Positions 18,170-27,315 of a stretch of 64,000 nucleotides of DNA are shown here, piece by piece. The stretch's first letter is position 1; each line of letters opens with the position of its first letter. The notes beneath the pieces are model-generated. The model ran no database searches, was not told where the DNA came from, and saw only the letters and a list, made by a program, of their open reading frames with translations. The translations under genes and the position numbers were made by a program. The stretch is from positions 248,001-312,000 of the forward strand of contig NZ_MTHD01000005.1 of the NCBI RefSeq assembly GCF_001956855.1. Reading direction: 5' to 3'. Source of the DNA: Azonexus hydrophilus. GTDB taxonomy: Bacteria > Pseudomonadota > Gammaproteobacteria > Burkholderiales > Rhodocyclaceae.

Positions 18170-20464
18170 ATGAGGACATTAGCGATCAAGTCGGGCGTGC
18201 TGCTGTTGGCGGCGGGTCTTGGTCTTGGAGCGGCGGGCTCGGCCTTTTCGGCGGAGTCGCTGCAGGACGTGCTGAAGCGTCGCGGGCTGAGTCAGCAGGA
18301 TCTGCTGGCGGCGGCAAAGACCTACGTACCGACGGGCAAGCGGGATGAATTCCTGGCGTTCAGTTCGGGCGGTCAGTCGGGTCAGGTAATCGTCTACGGC
18401 ATTCCGTCGATGCGCATCCTGAAGTACATCGGCGTGTTCACGCCGGAACCCTGGCAAGGCTACGGCTTCGACGAGAACTCGAAGGCGGTGCTGAAGCAAG
18501 GCTGGATCGACGGCAAGGAAATCACCTGGGGCGACACGCACCACCCGGCGATCTCGGAAACCAATGGCCAGTACGACGGCCAGTTCCTGTTCATCAACGA
18601 CAAGGCCAACCCGCGCCTGGCAGTGATCGACCTGCGCGACTTCGAAACCAAGCAGATCGTGGTCAATCCGATCTACAAGTCCGAACACGGCGGCGCCTTC
18701 GTGACGCCGAACAGCGACTACGTGATCGAAGCCGCGCAATACGCCAGTCCGCTGGAGAACAAGAAGTTCTACCCGCTGGAAGAATTCAACGAGAAGTACC
18801 GCGGTGGTGTGACGTACTGGAAGTTTGACCGCAAGGCCGGCCGGATCGACCCGAAGAAATCGTTCTCGGTCGAACTGCCGCCGTACTCGCAGGACTTGTC
18901 TGACGCCGGTAAAGGCCCGTCGGACGGCTGGTCGTTCACCAACTCGTTCTGTACCGAACGCTACGTTGGCGGCATCGAGAAGGGGCGTCCGCCGTACGAA
19001 GCCGGCTGCTCGGCGAAGGACACCGACTACCTGCACGTGATCAACTGGAAGAAGGCCGCCGAACTGGTTGCGGCCGGCAAGGCAAAGAAGATCAACGGCC
19101 ACGACGTGCTGTCGATCGACACGGCAGTCAAGGAAGGCATCCTGTTCCTGATTCCGGAACCGAAATCGCCGCACGGCGCCGACGTGACGCCGGACGGCAA
19201 GTTCATCGTCGTCTCGGGCAAGCTCGACACGCACGTGTCGGTGTATAGCTTCGAGAAAATCCAGGCAGCGATCAAGGCTGGCAAGTTCGAATCGAAGGAC
19301 CCGTACGGCATTCCGGTCATCGGCATGAAGGACGCGCTGCACACGCAGGTGCAACTGGGCCTGGGCCCCTTGCACACGCAGTTCGACTCGAAGACCTGCG
19401 TCGCCTACACGTCGCTGTACGTCGACTCGCAAGTGGCGAAGTGGAACTTCTGCGAAGGCAAGGTGCTGGACAAGATCTCGGTGCACTACAACATCGGTCA
19501 CCTGATGACGATGGAAGGCGACACGATGGCGCCGAAGGGCCGCTACCTGGTGGCGCTGAACAAGCTGTCGATCGACCGTTTCAACCCGGTTGGCCCGCTG
19601 CACCCGCAGAACCACCAGTTGATCGACATCGCCAACGACAAGATGCAGCTCTTGTACGACATGCCGCTGCCGCTGGGTGAGCCGCACTACGTGGTCGCGA
19701 TCGAAGCCTCGAAGCTGAAGCCGGGCGTGCGCTACAAGGTCGGCACCGACAGCCGCACCGACAAGCCGCATCCGGGTGCCGTTCGTGCAGGTGAAGAACG
19801 GATCGAGAAGAAGGGCAACAAGATCACGGTGTATGGCACCTTGATCCGTTCGCACATCACGCCGGAAACGATCGAAGCCGATGTTGGCGACGAAGTGACG
19901 ATCCACCTGACCAATCTTGAGCGGGCGCAGGACGAGACCCACGGCTTCACGGTGTCTACGTACAACACGCACGCCTCGGTCGAGCCGGGCAAGACGGTGA
20001 CGGTGAAGTTCAAGGCTGACAAGGAAGGCGTGTATCCGTACTACTGCACGGAATTCTGCTCGGCGCTGCACCTTGAGATGCAGGGTTACCTGCTGGTGAA
20101 GCCGAAGGGCTGGAAGCCGACGAAGACGACGATGGCCAAGGGCAACTACACGGAAACCGATTACAAGGCGACGTTGAAGAAGGTTGTGGACACGCAGGCG
20201 GTCATTGATTCGGTGGTGGGTTACATCACGAGCACGAACTTCAAGGACTTCCCGGACGTGGTGGCGATGGTCGAGGATGCGACGGACCAGCTGAACAAGA
20301 TCAAGGACGCCAAGCAGAAGCATGAAGCGGCTGCGGCACAGAAGGACTGGGAACAGGCCAATCTGTGGGCTGAGCAGGTCTGGCAGTACCAGGTCAAGGC
20401 AGCCGACATCGGCCTGCGCGCCAAGACCTACCTCGAGCAGAACGGCGCCAAGAAGGTCAAGTAA
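18170..20464 (+). CDS. nosZ: Nitrous oxide reductase, clade II (copy 2)
   Basis: A 764-residue NosZ whose predicted protein differs from copy 1 at only three positions: residues 3-4 (Thr-Leu for Gly-Phe) and residue 600 (Thr for Val, in the STYNTHASVE stretch of the CuA domain). All CuZ and CuA ligands are intact, and a Sec-type signal is present. ATG at 18170 follows GGGAGAAGAGAG. This copy heads the long nos operon with cytochromes and maturation genes; the DNA after it shows a stem but no T-run, so transcription probably continues. Confidence 0.97.
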   Translation: MRTLAIKSGVLLLAAGLGLGAAGSAFSAESLQDVLKRRGLSQQDLLAAAKTYVPTGKRDEFLAFSSGGQSGQVIVYGIPSMRILKYIGVFTPEPWQGYGFDENSKAVLKQGWIDGKEITWGDTHHPAISETNGQYDGQFLFINDKANPRLAVIDLRDFETKQIVVNPIYKSEHGGAFVTPNSDYVIEAAQYASPLENKKFYPLEEFNEKYRGGVTYWKFDRKAGRIDPKKSFSVELPPYSQDLSDAGKGPSDGWSFTNSFCTERYVGGIEKGRPPYEAGCSAKDTDYLHVINWKKAAELVAAGKAKKINGHDVLSIDTAVKEGILFLIPEPKSPHGADVTPDGKFIVVSGKLDTHVSVYSFEKIQAAIKAGKFESKDPYGIPVIGMKDALHTQVQLGLGPLHTQFDSKTCVAYTSLYVDSQVAKWNFCEGKVLDKISVHYNIGHLMTMEGDTMAPKGRYLVALNKLSIDRFNPVGPLHPQNHQLIDIANDKMQLLYDMPLPLGEPHYVVAIEASKLKPGVRYKVGTDSRTDKPHPGAVRAGEERIEKKGNKITVYGTLIRSHITPETIEADVGDEVTIHLTNLERAQDETHGFTVSTYNTHASVEPGKTVTVKFKADKEGVYPYYCTEFCSALHLEMQGYLLVKPKGWKPTKTTMAKGNYTETDYKATLKKVVDTQAVIDSVVGYITSTNFKDFPDVVAMVEDATDQLNKIKDAKQKHEAAAAQKDWEQANLWAEQVWQYQVKAADIGLRAKTYLEQNGAKKVK
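18182..20464 (+). repeat. 2283-bp near-identical direct repeat, copy 2
   Basis: Partner of 11234-13516 in the same orientation, 4.7 kb apart. Recombination between them would delete one nosZ and the signalling genes. Confidence 0.95.
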
Positions 20465-20498
20465 TCCACCGTTTTGATCTGCCTTAAGGCCAAGCAAG

Positions 20499-20521
20499 GG
20501 GGGCGGCCGGAAACTGCCCCC
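20499..20521 (+). other. GC hairpin between nosZ copy 2 and cytochrome c gene
   Basis: GGGGGC/GCCCCC stem with an 11-base loop, 34 bases after the nosZ stop and without a T-run. It could protect the nosZ 3' end or partly attenuate read-through, making nosZ more abundant than downstream products. Confidence 0.5.
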
Positions 20522-20542
20522 ATCACATCCAAAGGAAGTTCC

Positions 20543-20851
20543 ATGAAAAAAATCCTCGTATTGATCGCCGGCGTCATTGCCGCCAGCGGTGCCTTCGCTT
20601 CCGAAGAGGGCGCCAAGCTGTATGCCGAGAAGACCTGTGTTGCCTGCCACGGCAAGGACGGCAAGAAGACGCTGACCCCGCAGTATCCGAAGATCGCCGG
20701 TCAGAACGCCGCTTACGCCGAACAACAGATGAAGGACATCAAGAGCGGTGCCCGCGCCAATGGCCAGGCTGCCGCGATGAAGGGTGTCATGCATCTGGTC
20801 AGCGATGCCGAGATCAAGATCCTGGCCGAGCACCTGGCGTCGATGAAGTAA
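20543..20851 (+). CDS. Periplasmic monoheme cytochrome c of the nos operon
   Basis: A 102-residue class I cytochrome c with a signal peptide (1-19) and heme motif Cys32-VA-Cys35-His36; a distal Met is available in AAAMKGVMH. Clade II nos operons encode small cytochromes (NosC1/NosC2) thought to carry electrons between the menaquinol or quinol-linked NosGH module and NosZ. The start has AAAGGAAG upstream. It lies 78 bases after nosZ copy 2. Confidence 0.92.
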   Translation: MKKILVLIAGVIAASGAFASEEGAKLYAEKTCVACHGKDGKKTLTPQYPKIAGQNAAYAEQQMKDIKSGARANGQAAAMKGVMHLVSDAEIKILAEHLASMK

Positions 20852-20883
20852 GCCGCATATTCAGAATAGAGAGAGGGAAAACC

Positions 20884-21615
20884 ATGATCAAGAAAGCAAT
20901 CGCACTGGTCCTGACCGCCGTGCTGCTGCCAAGTACCATCGCCTTTGCCGGGCCGCCCGCCCCGAAGGCTTCTGGCATCGAGTCGAAGGACTACCAGTGG
21001 GCGAAGATGGAAGGTGAACTCAAGGCCGCGCTGGATGCCAAGGGCACCGCCAAAGACGGCGAAGAAGGTTACGAAATCTGCGGCGCCTGCCACCTGCCGA
21101 GCGGCGCCGGTCGTCCTGACGGCACCTTCCCGCAGCTGGCCGGCCAGCACACTACCGTGCTGATCAAGCAGATGGCCGACATCCGCATGGGCCTGCGCGA
21201 CAACCCGACGATGTACCCGTTCGCCAAGGAACTGGTCGATCCGCAGGAACTCGCGAACGTCGCCGCCTACATCGAGAAGTTGTGTATCCCGACCGACCAT
21301 GGCCAGTACGAAGGCGCCGACGCCGCCGCCCAGATCGCCAAGGGCAAGGACCTCTACGAGAAGCAGTGCGTCGAGTGCCACGGCAAGAACGGCGAGGGCA
21401 AGAAGGAAAAGTTCTACCCGGTGATCGCCGGCCAGCACTACAAGTACCTGCTGCGCCAGATGACCGAAATCCGCGACGGCCATCGCCGCAATGCGAATCC
21501 GGACATGGTCAAGGTCATCAAGCCCTACACCAACGAGCAACTGGTGGCGATTTCTGCCTATCAGTCCAGCTTGAAGATGCCGGGCGCGATGTGCAAGCCG
21601 AAGGCCAAGAAGTAA
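20884..21615 (+). CDS. Diheme cytochrome c of the nos operon
   Basis: A 243-residue periplasmic protein with a signal peptide (about 1-22) and two cytochrome c domains: Cys66-GA-Cys69-His70 and Cys162-VE-Cys165-His166, each followed by a PQLAGQH/PVIAGQHYKYL segment typical of c4/c553-like folds. It probably works with the monoheme cytochrome in electron delivery to NosZ. It begins 32 bases after that gene. Confidence 0.92.
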   Translation: MIKKAIALVLTAVLLPSTIAFAGPPAPKASGIESKDYQWAKMEGELKAALDAKGTAKDGEEGYEICGACHLPSGAGRPDGTFPQLAGQHTTVLIKQMADIRMGLRDNPTMYPFAKELVDPQELANVAAYIEKLCIPTDHGQYEGADAAAQIAKGKDLYEKQCVECHGKNGEGKKEKFYPVIAGQHYKYLLRQMTEIRDGHRRNANPDMVKVIKPYTNEQLVAISAYQSSLKMPGAMCKPKAKK

Positions 21616-21667
21616 GCCGCTGTAAAACCACGCAGACAAGAAGCTGAAGAATCAGCCTGTTGCGAAG

Positions 21668-21688
21668 CCGCCTGCCTGTGGCAGGCGG
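21668..21688 (+). other. 9-bp perfect hairpin upstream of nosB
   Basis: CCGCCTGCC-TGT-GGCAGGCGG forms a tight stem with a 3-base loop in the 120-bp gap between the diheme cytochrome and nosB. No T-run follows, so RNA processing or attenuation is more likely than full termination. Confidence 0.55.
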
Positions 21689-21735
21689 TATCTGCCCGAT
21701 TGGCGCGGGCCAGAAGAGAGAAGAAGGGTAGTCAC

Positions 21736-22716
21736 ATGGAGAAACAGAACCGCATCGTCGCCGGCCTCAGCCTCATTTCGCTGATCTGCCTGATCGCTGC
21801 CTATTTTGCCCCGATCTGGTGGGTGTCGCTGACGGCACCGAATTATCCCGAGGATGCCTTCCCCGATGGCATCCGCATCCATTTCCATTTCGATGGTGTC
21901 TATAACGGCTGCAAGGCGGCCGGCAAGGGCACCCGGATGGCTGCCGAAGTGATCCAGAAGGATCTTTCGCACGAGGACGAGCGCTGGAATCCCATCCTCG
22001 ATCCGCAGAAGCAGAATCTGGACATGAAGGCCGAAGGCCTCGACTGCGTCCATGAAATGAACACCATCAACCATTATGTCGGGATGTTCCCGATCGCCTC
22101 CGGTGCGCCGGTGGAGAAGCCACTGGCCAAGTTCTTCTTCGGTTTCTTCGGCGTCATGCTACTGGCCTTTGCCGTGCCGCGCAAAAAGCCGCGTCTGGCG
22201 GTGTTGACCGCAGGATTTGCTGCAGTTGCCGCGTGGATGCTGGTCGACCAGTTCGTCATGGGCAAGCTCGCCGCTCACGTCGCCCACTACATGACCGAGA
22301 CCGCGACCTTCTTCAACGAGCCGGACAAGATCAAGGCCTGGGGCGACAACGTGCACCTGGCGTCGCAGATCGTCATCTTCGGCCTGATCGCGGTGATGGG
22401 CATCGTCATCGCCGGCGTGGCCAGGCTGCGCAGTTTCCAGTTGCTGATGGCGCTGGTGCCGGCGCTGCTGCCGGTGTTCTTCGTCATCACCTACTCGGCC
22501 TGGCTGTGGTTCTTCGGCCACAACATGCATCCCTGGGGCGCCTTCACGGTCAAACCCTTCATGCCGACGGTCTTCGGTGAAGGCAAGGTCGCGCAGTTCT
22601 CCACCTACTCGTACCCGTACTGGGGTTACGGTCTGCTGGTAGCGATCTTCGTCTGCATGATGCTGGCCCTGCTGATCCGCCGCAAGCAATTGCGGGAGAA
22701 TCCGGAACAGGAGTAA
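21736..22716 (+). CDS. nosB: NosB-like membrane protein of clade II nos clusters
   Basis: A 326-residue protein with about six transmembrane helices. A first helix (about 10-28) is followed by a periplasmic loop of about 90 residues rich in acidic and aromatic residues, then five helices. Position directly upstream of nosD, size and topology match NosB, a membrane protein found only with clade II nosZ and of unknown function. The start at 21736 is chosen to place the first helix at the N-terminus. It is 4 bases from nosD. Confidence 0.85.
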   Translation: MEKQNRIVAGLSLISLICLIAAYFAPIWWVSLTAPNYPEDAFPDGIRIHFHFDGVYNGCKAAGKGTRMAAEVIQKDLSHEDERWNPILDPQKQNLDMKAEGLDCVHEMNTINHYVGMFPIASGAPVEKPLAKFFFGFFGVMLLAFAVPRKKPRLAVLTAGFAAVAAWMLVDQFVMGKLAAHVAHYMTETATFFNEPDKIKAWGDNVHLASQIVIFGLIAVMGIVIAGVARLRSFQLLMALVPALLPVFFVITYSAWLWFFGHNMHPWGAFTVKPFMPTVFGEGKVAQFSTYSYPYWGYGLLVAIFVCMMLALLIRRKQLRENPEQE

Positions 22717-22720
22717 GCCC

Positions 22721-24079
22721 GTGAAAACCACGTCGAGACTGATGCGGACGGCGCTGGCGCTGACTCTGCTGGGGACGGCCACGCTTGGCCAGAGCGAGCA
22801 GGAATTTGCCGCCAACGCCGACCTGAGCACGGCGCCGCGGGTGACCATCGACCGGCCGAAGCCGACCTTCATGCTGATGCAGCGCGACAAGCGCATCCAT
22901 GGCCTGAAGCCCTTCCAGGATCTGGTCGACAAGGCTGAGCCGGGCAGTGTGCTGAAGCCGCCGCCCGGCGTCTATGCCGGGCCGGTGACGATCGACAAGC
23001 CGCTGACCATCGATGGCGGCGGCCAGGTCACCATCGACGCCGGCGACAAGGGCACGGTGATGATCCTCAATGCCGCCAATTCGGTATTGCGCGGTTTGCA
23101 CCTGACCGGCTCGGGCGATTCGCACGACACCGACGATTCCTGTCTCGACGTCCGTGGCCACGACAACCTGGTCGAGGACATCGTTGCCGACAACTGCCTG
23201 TTCGGCATCGACCTGAAGCAGGTCAGCAACAGCACCGTGCGCCGGAACAAGATCAGCTCCAAGGATCTCGAACTCGGCGTGCGCGGCGACGGCCTGCGCC
23301 TGTGGTACAGCCACGACAACCTGATCGAGGGCAACGAGATCATCGACTCGCGCGACATGGTGGCCTGGTATTCGCATCGCAACCGTTTCGTCGACAACCT
23401 CGGCCGGCGCAGCCGCTACTCGATCCATTTCATGTTTGCCAACGACAACATCGTCGACCGCAACCGTTTTTACGACAACGCCGTCGGCGTCTACTTCATG
23501 TACACCGAAGGCGGCGCAGCGACCAACAACATCATCTCGCACGCCACCGGCGCCACCGGCATGGGCATCGGCTTCAAGGAAGCTTCGGGCACGTTGATCG
23601 AGAACAACGAGATCATCTACTGCGGCATCGGCATCGGTTCCGACCTGTCGCCGTTCCAGCCCGACAGCACGATCGAGGTGCGCAACAACCGCCTGGCCTA
23701 CAACGGCATCGGCATCCAGTTCAACAGCGAAACCGGCGGCAACAACATGCGCAGCAACGTCTTCGAGGGCAATCTGACGCAGGTGGCTTACGGCGGTCGC
23801 AGCGACAACCAGGCGAAGAATTACTGGGAAGGCAATTACTGGGACGACTACCAGGGTTTCGACCGCAACGGCGACGGTGTCGGCGACGGCACGCACGAGT
23901 TGTATTCGTGGGCCGACCAGATCTGGATCGAACTGCCGATGGCGCGTTTCTTCCGCAGCTCGCCGGTACTCGAACTGCTCGATTTCCTCGAACGCCTGGC
24001 GCCGTTCTCGGCGCCTGACCTGATCCTGCGCGATGAAAAGCCGCTGTTCTTCAAGCCGGAACGGAGGGCTCTGTCATGA
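22721..24079 (+). CDS. nosD: NosD, periplasmic copper/sulfur maturation protein
   Basis: A 452-residue protein with a signal peptide (about 1-26) and a right-handed parallel beta-helix made of many NosD/CASH-type turns (for example NLIEGNEIIDS, NRFVDNLGRRSR, TLIENNEIIYC). NosD works with the NosFY transporter in building the CuZ cluster of NosZ. Length is normal. It overlaps nosG by ATGA. Confidence 0.95.
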   Translation: MKTTSRLMRTALALTLLGTATLGQSEQEFAANADLSTAPRVTIDRPKPTFMLMQRDKRIHGLKPFQDLVDKAEPGSVLKPPPGVYAGPVTIDKPLTIDGGGQVTIDAGDKGTVMILNAANSVLRGLHLTGSGDSHDTDDSCLDVRGHDNLVEDIVADNCLFGIDLKQVSNSTVRRNKISSKDLELGVRGDGLRLWYSHDNLIEGNEIIDSRDMVAWYSHRNRFVDNLGRRSRYSIHFMFANDNIVDRNRFYDNAVGVYFMYTEGGAATNNIISHATGATGMGIGFKEASGTLIENNEIIYCGIGIGSDLSPFQPDSTIEVRNNRLAYNGIGIQFNSETGGNNMRSNVFEGNLTQVAYGGRSDNQAKNYWEGNYWDDYQGFDRNGDGVGDGTHELYSWADQIWIELPMARFFRSSPVLELLDFLERLAPFSAPDLILRDEKPLFFKPERRALS

Positions 24080-24936
24080 GCGAAAACGAACCCAGGCCGG
24101 CGGCGCACAAGCCGGCAATGTCGATCGAGAAGGCGCAGAAGGCACGGCGCAAATTCCTGCAATCGGTGGGCTTGACCGCAGGTATCGTCGGCATCTCGCT
24201 GCTCGGTTACATCCCGGTGACCAGCGCCCGCACAACGCGCCTGCGCCCGCCCGGCGCGCTCGACGAAGCCGATTTCCTCTCATCCTGCATCAAGTGCGGC
24301 CAGTGCGTGCAGGTCTGCCCGGTGGCGGCGATCAAGCTTGGCGACATCGATGATGGCTTCGGCCTCGGCGTGCCCTACATCGCCGCCCGCGACCAGGCCT
24401 GCGATTTTTCCTGCGATGCGGTGCAGTGCATCCTGGCCTGTCCGACCGGCTCGCTGACTTACCACAAGCCCGATTTCCTCGGCGTCCGCGCCGGTGCGCC
24501 GCTGGCGCATGCGCCGATCCTGAAGGCCAAGGAAAACGATGCCGAACCCAGCCTGAACCTGAAGGAACGCTTCGGCGTCGCCCGGTTGGCCCGGCCGGAA
24601 TCCTGTCTGGCTGTGCAGGGCAAGGGCTTCAAGGGACAGGCGCGCGGCCCGGCGTTCAAAGGCGAGATGCGCTACGTCGACGTCGACCGCTGGGCACCGA
24701 TCCCCGTGCGCGACCACCCGTATGAGCGCGACATCTGCGATCTCTGCGTCACTGAATGCCCGATCAAGGATGCCATTTCGCTGCAGCCTTTCGTCAACGA
24801 AGCCGGTGACCAGCGTTTCATGCCGGTCGTCCAGGAACAATGCGTCGGCTGCGGCGTCTGCGAGATGATCTGCCCGGTCGAGCCGGCAGCCATCGTCGTC
24901 GATGCCCAGGCCGTCTGGAAGGGGGCCGCGCGATGA
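24076..24936 (+). CDS. nosG: NosG, Tat-exported 4Fe-4S ferredoxin (NapG-like)
   Basis: A 286-residue iron-sulfur protein. The N-terminus carries a twin-arginine signal (RRKFLQSVGL) and hydrophobic stretch. Four cysteine clusters follow: CIKCGQCVQVCP, CDFSCDAVQCILACP, CDLCVTECP and CVGCGVCEMICP. With NosH it resembles the NapGH quinol dehydrogenase, feeding electrons from quinol toward NosZ-linked cytochromes. It overlaps nosD and nosH by 4 bases on each side. Confidence 0.94.
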   Translation: MSENEPRPAAHKPAMSIEKAQKARRKFLQSVGLTAGIVGISLLGYIPVTSARTTRLRPPGALDEADFLSSCIKCGQCVQVCPVAAIKLGDIDDGFGLGVPYIAARDQACDFSCDAVQCILACPTGSLTYHKPDFLGVRAGAPLAHAPILKAKENDAEPSLNLKERFGVARLARPESCLAVQGKGFKGQARGPAFKGEMRYVDVDRWAPIPVRDHPYERDICDLCVTECPIKDAISLQPFVNEAGDQRFMPVVQEQCVGCGVCEMICPVEPAAIVVDAQAVWKGAAR

Positions 24937-25898
24937 GCCGCTACCTCGATCTGCTCAAGGGCATGCTCGGCGCCGCGCCGAAGCGGCCGGAAAAAGTGTC
25001 GGAAAAAGTGCAGAAGATCATGTTCCTCAAGTACGAGGACAAGGATCGCTACATCAAGGAAAAACTGCACGCGCGCGACCATCACATCGTCAGCCACAAG
25101 TGGCGGAACCGCCGCTGGGCGGTGCTGATCGCGACCAACCTGCTGTTCGTCTTCAGTTTCTGGCTTGATATCCAGATCCTCGAAGGCGCGCTGACTGCGT
25201 CGCGCTTCGTCGGTTTCCACCTGATCGACCTGAACTCGGCGCTGCACGTGATGCTCGCCCACAAGCACATCATCGTGAACCTGTTCATCGGTACCTTCAC
25301 GGTCTTCCTGCTGTGGGTGCTGCTCGGCGGGCGCAGTTTCTGTTCCTGGGTCTGCCCTTACCACCTGCTCGCCGAATGGACGGAAAAACTGCATTTGTGG
25401 CTGGTCGACCGCAAGATCGTCACCGACCACGAATTCCATCGCGGCACGCGTACGGTGTTCTGGCTGCTCTTCGCGCTGCTGTCGGTGGTCACCGGCTACA
25501 CCATCTTCGAGACCATCTCGCCGACCGGCATCCTGTCGCGGGCGCTGATCTACGGGCCGGGGCTGGCGCTGGGCTGGATTTTCCTGCTGCTGCTGTTCGA
25601 AGTCTTCTGGTCGCGCCGTGCCTGGTGCCGCTATGTCTGCCCGATCGGCCTGACCTACGGTGCGGTCGGCGCGCTGTCGCCGCTGCAGATCACCTACCAC
25701 GTCGAGCACTGCTTCCACGAGGGCGATTGCCGCAAGGTCTGCCTCGTTCCGCATGTTCTCGACGTGACGGTCAAGGGCCGTGCTGCCGAGGAAACGCTCG
25801 GCCTGGGACCGGACTGCACGCGCTGTGGCCTGTGCGTCGATATCTGCCCGACCGGCGCGCTGCGCTACGAGGTCAAGGGTTTGTCGAAACTCTTGTGA
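24933..25898 (+). CDS. nosH: NosH, membrane ferredoxin-type quinol dehydrogenase (NapH-like)
   Basis: A 321-residue polytopic protein with about four transmembrane helices and the NapH family motifs CSWVCP and CRYVCP at cytoplasmic ends of helices, then a C-terminal ferredoxin region (CFHEGDCRKVCL, CTRCGLCVDICPTG). It is the membrane partner of NosG. The start at 24933 overlaps the nosG stop (ATGA). A 53-base gap follows before nosF. Confidence 0.94.
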   Translation: MSRYLDLLKGMLGAAPKRPEKVSEKVQKIMFLKYEDKDRYIKEKLHARDHHIVSHKWRNRRWAVLIATNLLFVFSFWLDIQILEGALTASRFVGFHLIDLNSALHVMLAHKHIIVNLFIGTFTVFLLWVLLGGRSFCSWVCPYHLLAEWTEKLHLWLVDRKIVTDHEFHRGTRTVFWLLFALLSVVTGYTIFETISPTGILSRALIYGPGLALGWIFLLLLFEVFWSRRAWCRYVCPIGLTYGAVGALSPLQITYHVEHCFHEGDCRKVCLVPHVLDVTVKGRAAEETLGLGPDCTRCGLCVDICPTGALRYEVKGLSKLL

Positions 25899-25951
25899 TT
25901 TTTGATCCAGATTCAAAGTGGACCGCAAACGTCCCGCCTAAAATCGAACCC

Positions 25952-26803
25952 ATGATCCAGTTCAAGAACCTCAGCAAGTCCTTCCGCCGCGCCAGCGTCC
26001 TCAACGGCATCGATCTCGAGATCGGCATCGGCGAGCGTGTCGCACTGATCGGCTCGAACGGCGCCGGCAAGACCACGTTGATCCGCTGCCTGCTCGGCGA
26101 ATACGACCATCAGGGCGAAGTCCGCATCGACGGCCTCGACCCGCGTGCCAACCGAACTGCGGTGCTTGGCAAGATCGGCTTCGTGCCGCAGCTGCCGCCG
26201 CCGCTGAAGATGCCGGTCGGCCAGTTGATCGATTTCTCGGCGGCCCTGTGCAAGACCGATCCGGCGCGCATCCACGCCATCGGCAAGCGGCTCGGGCTTG
26301 ATGTTGACGGCATCCTGGCGCGGCAGTTCGTGCGCCTGTCCGGCGGCATGAAGCAGAAGCTGCTGATCGCCATCGCGCTCGGCCGCGACGCCCGCCTGCT
26401 GATCATGGACGAGCCGGCCGCCAACCTCGATCCGGAAGCGCGCAAGATATTCTTCGACCTGCTGGCCGAACGCCTGAACGACGCGACGATGATCATTTCC
26501 AGCCACCGCCTCGACGAGGTCTCGTCGCTGGTCAACCGGGTCATCGAGATGGACATGGGCAAGGTCGTCATCGACGACAAGGTTGCCGACGACGCGACGC
26601 TGACCGACGTGCTCGCCTGCCGCATCGTCCTCAAGCGCTTCGAGCCGGCGTTCGCCAGGGCCGTCGAAGGCTGGCAGCTGGTGCCCGACGCCGAGCAGCT
26701 GGTCTGGCAGGGCGGCATCGCCGGCCCGGATCGCCTGCGTTTCCTCGGCATCGTGTCGCGCTACACGGCGCTGGTCAGCGACTTGTCGCTGCGCGAGGCC
26801 TGA
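25952..26803 (+). CDS. nosF: NosF, ABC transporter ATP-binding protein
   Basis: A 283-residue ABC ATPase: Walker A GSNGAGKTT, signature LSGGMKQKL, Walker B LLIMDEPAANLDPEA, switch His in ISSHRLDE. With NosY and NosD it forms the transporter thought to supply a sulfur compound for CuZ assembly. The start at 25952 is the first ATG giving a standard ABC N-terminus. It is 1 base from the following nosL. Confidence 0.95.
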   Translation: MIQFKNLSKSFRRASVLNGIDLEIGIGERVALIGSNGAGKTTLIRCLLGEYDHQGEVRIDGLDPRANRTAVLGKIGFVPQLPPPLKMPVGQLIDFSAALCKTDPARIHAIGKRLGLDVDGILARQFVRLSGGMKQKLLIAIALGRDARLLIMDEPAANLDPEARKIFFDLLAERLNDATMIISSHRLDEVSSLVNRVIEMDMGKVVIDDKVADDATLTDVLACRIVLKRFEPAFARAVEGWQLVPDAEQLVWQGGIAGPDRLRFLGIVSRYTALVSDLSLREA

Positions 26804-26804
26804 A

Positions 26805-27314
26805 ATGTGCGGCAATCCTGCGGTCGACCGCAATAATCGGCGAAATTTCATCAGCCGCCTCGGCGCCGGCGGCCTGCTGCTGACGCCGCTGGCGGCGCTG
26901 ATCGCCGGCTGCGGCAAGAAGGGCAACTGGCCCGAGGGCATGGCCGAGATCAAGTGGGACCGCGATACCTGCGTGCGCTGCAACATGGTCATCTCCGACC
27001 GCCGCTTCGCCGCCCAGATGCGCGGCGGCCCGAACGACACCGTCTTCAAGTTCGACGACGTCGGCTGCCTGATCTTCTGGCAGAAGGAAAAGGCCAACAA
27101 GTACCCGTGGCTGGCCGACGCCGCCACCCGCATCTGGCTCGCCGACTACGACAGCAAGAGCCGCGAGGAGATGCGCTGGCTCGACCCGAAGCGCGCTTAT
27201 TTCGTTACCCGCAGTTCGCCGATGGGCTACAACTTCGCCGCCGTTTCGGCGCCGCTGGCCGGCGCGCTGGACTTCACCGATACCCGCCAGCACGTACTGG
27301 CCAAGGGCAAATAA
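26805..27314 (+). CDS. nosL: NosL-type copper-binding lipoprotein
   Basis: A 169-residue protein. A twin-arginine-like start (RRNFISRLGAGG) is followed by a hydrophobic stretch and a lipobox LIAGC (Cys36). The mature part holds the NosL copper motif CVRCNM and a DDVGCLIFW segment. NosL is an outer-membrane copper chaperone for NosZ. The first 15 codons contain the 14-bp palindrome TGCGGTCGACCGCA, so the N-terminal residues may reflect the repeat rather than function; a later start is possible but no other ATG precedes the signal. Confidence 0.9.
   Translation: MCGNPAVDRNNRRNFISRLGAGGLLLTPLAALIAGCGKKGNWPEGMAEIKWDRDTCVRCNMVISDRRFAAQMRGGPNDTVFKFDDVGCLIFWQKEKANKYPWLADAATRIWLADYDSKSREEMRWLDPKRAYFVTRSSPMGYNFAAVSAPLAGALDFTDTRQHVLAKGK
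26819..26832. repeat. Palindromic copy of the GTYGACCGCA motif inside nosL
   Basis: TGCGGTCGACCGCA, flanked by AATCC on the left and AATAATC on the right, shares flanks with the copies at 205-230 and 679-694. It lies within the first codons of nosL. Confidence 0.7.
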
Positions 27315-27315
27315 C

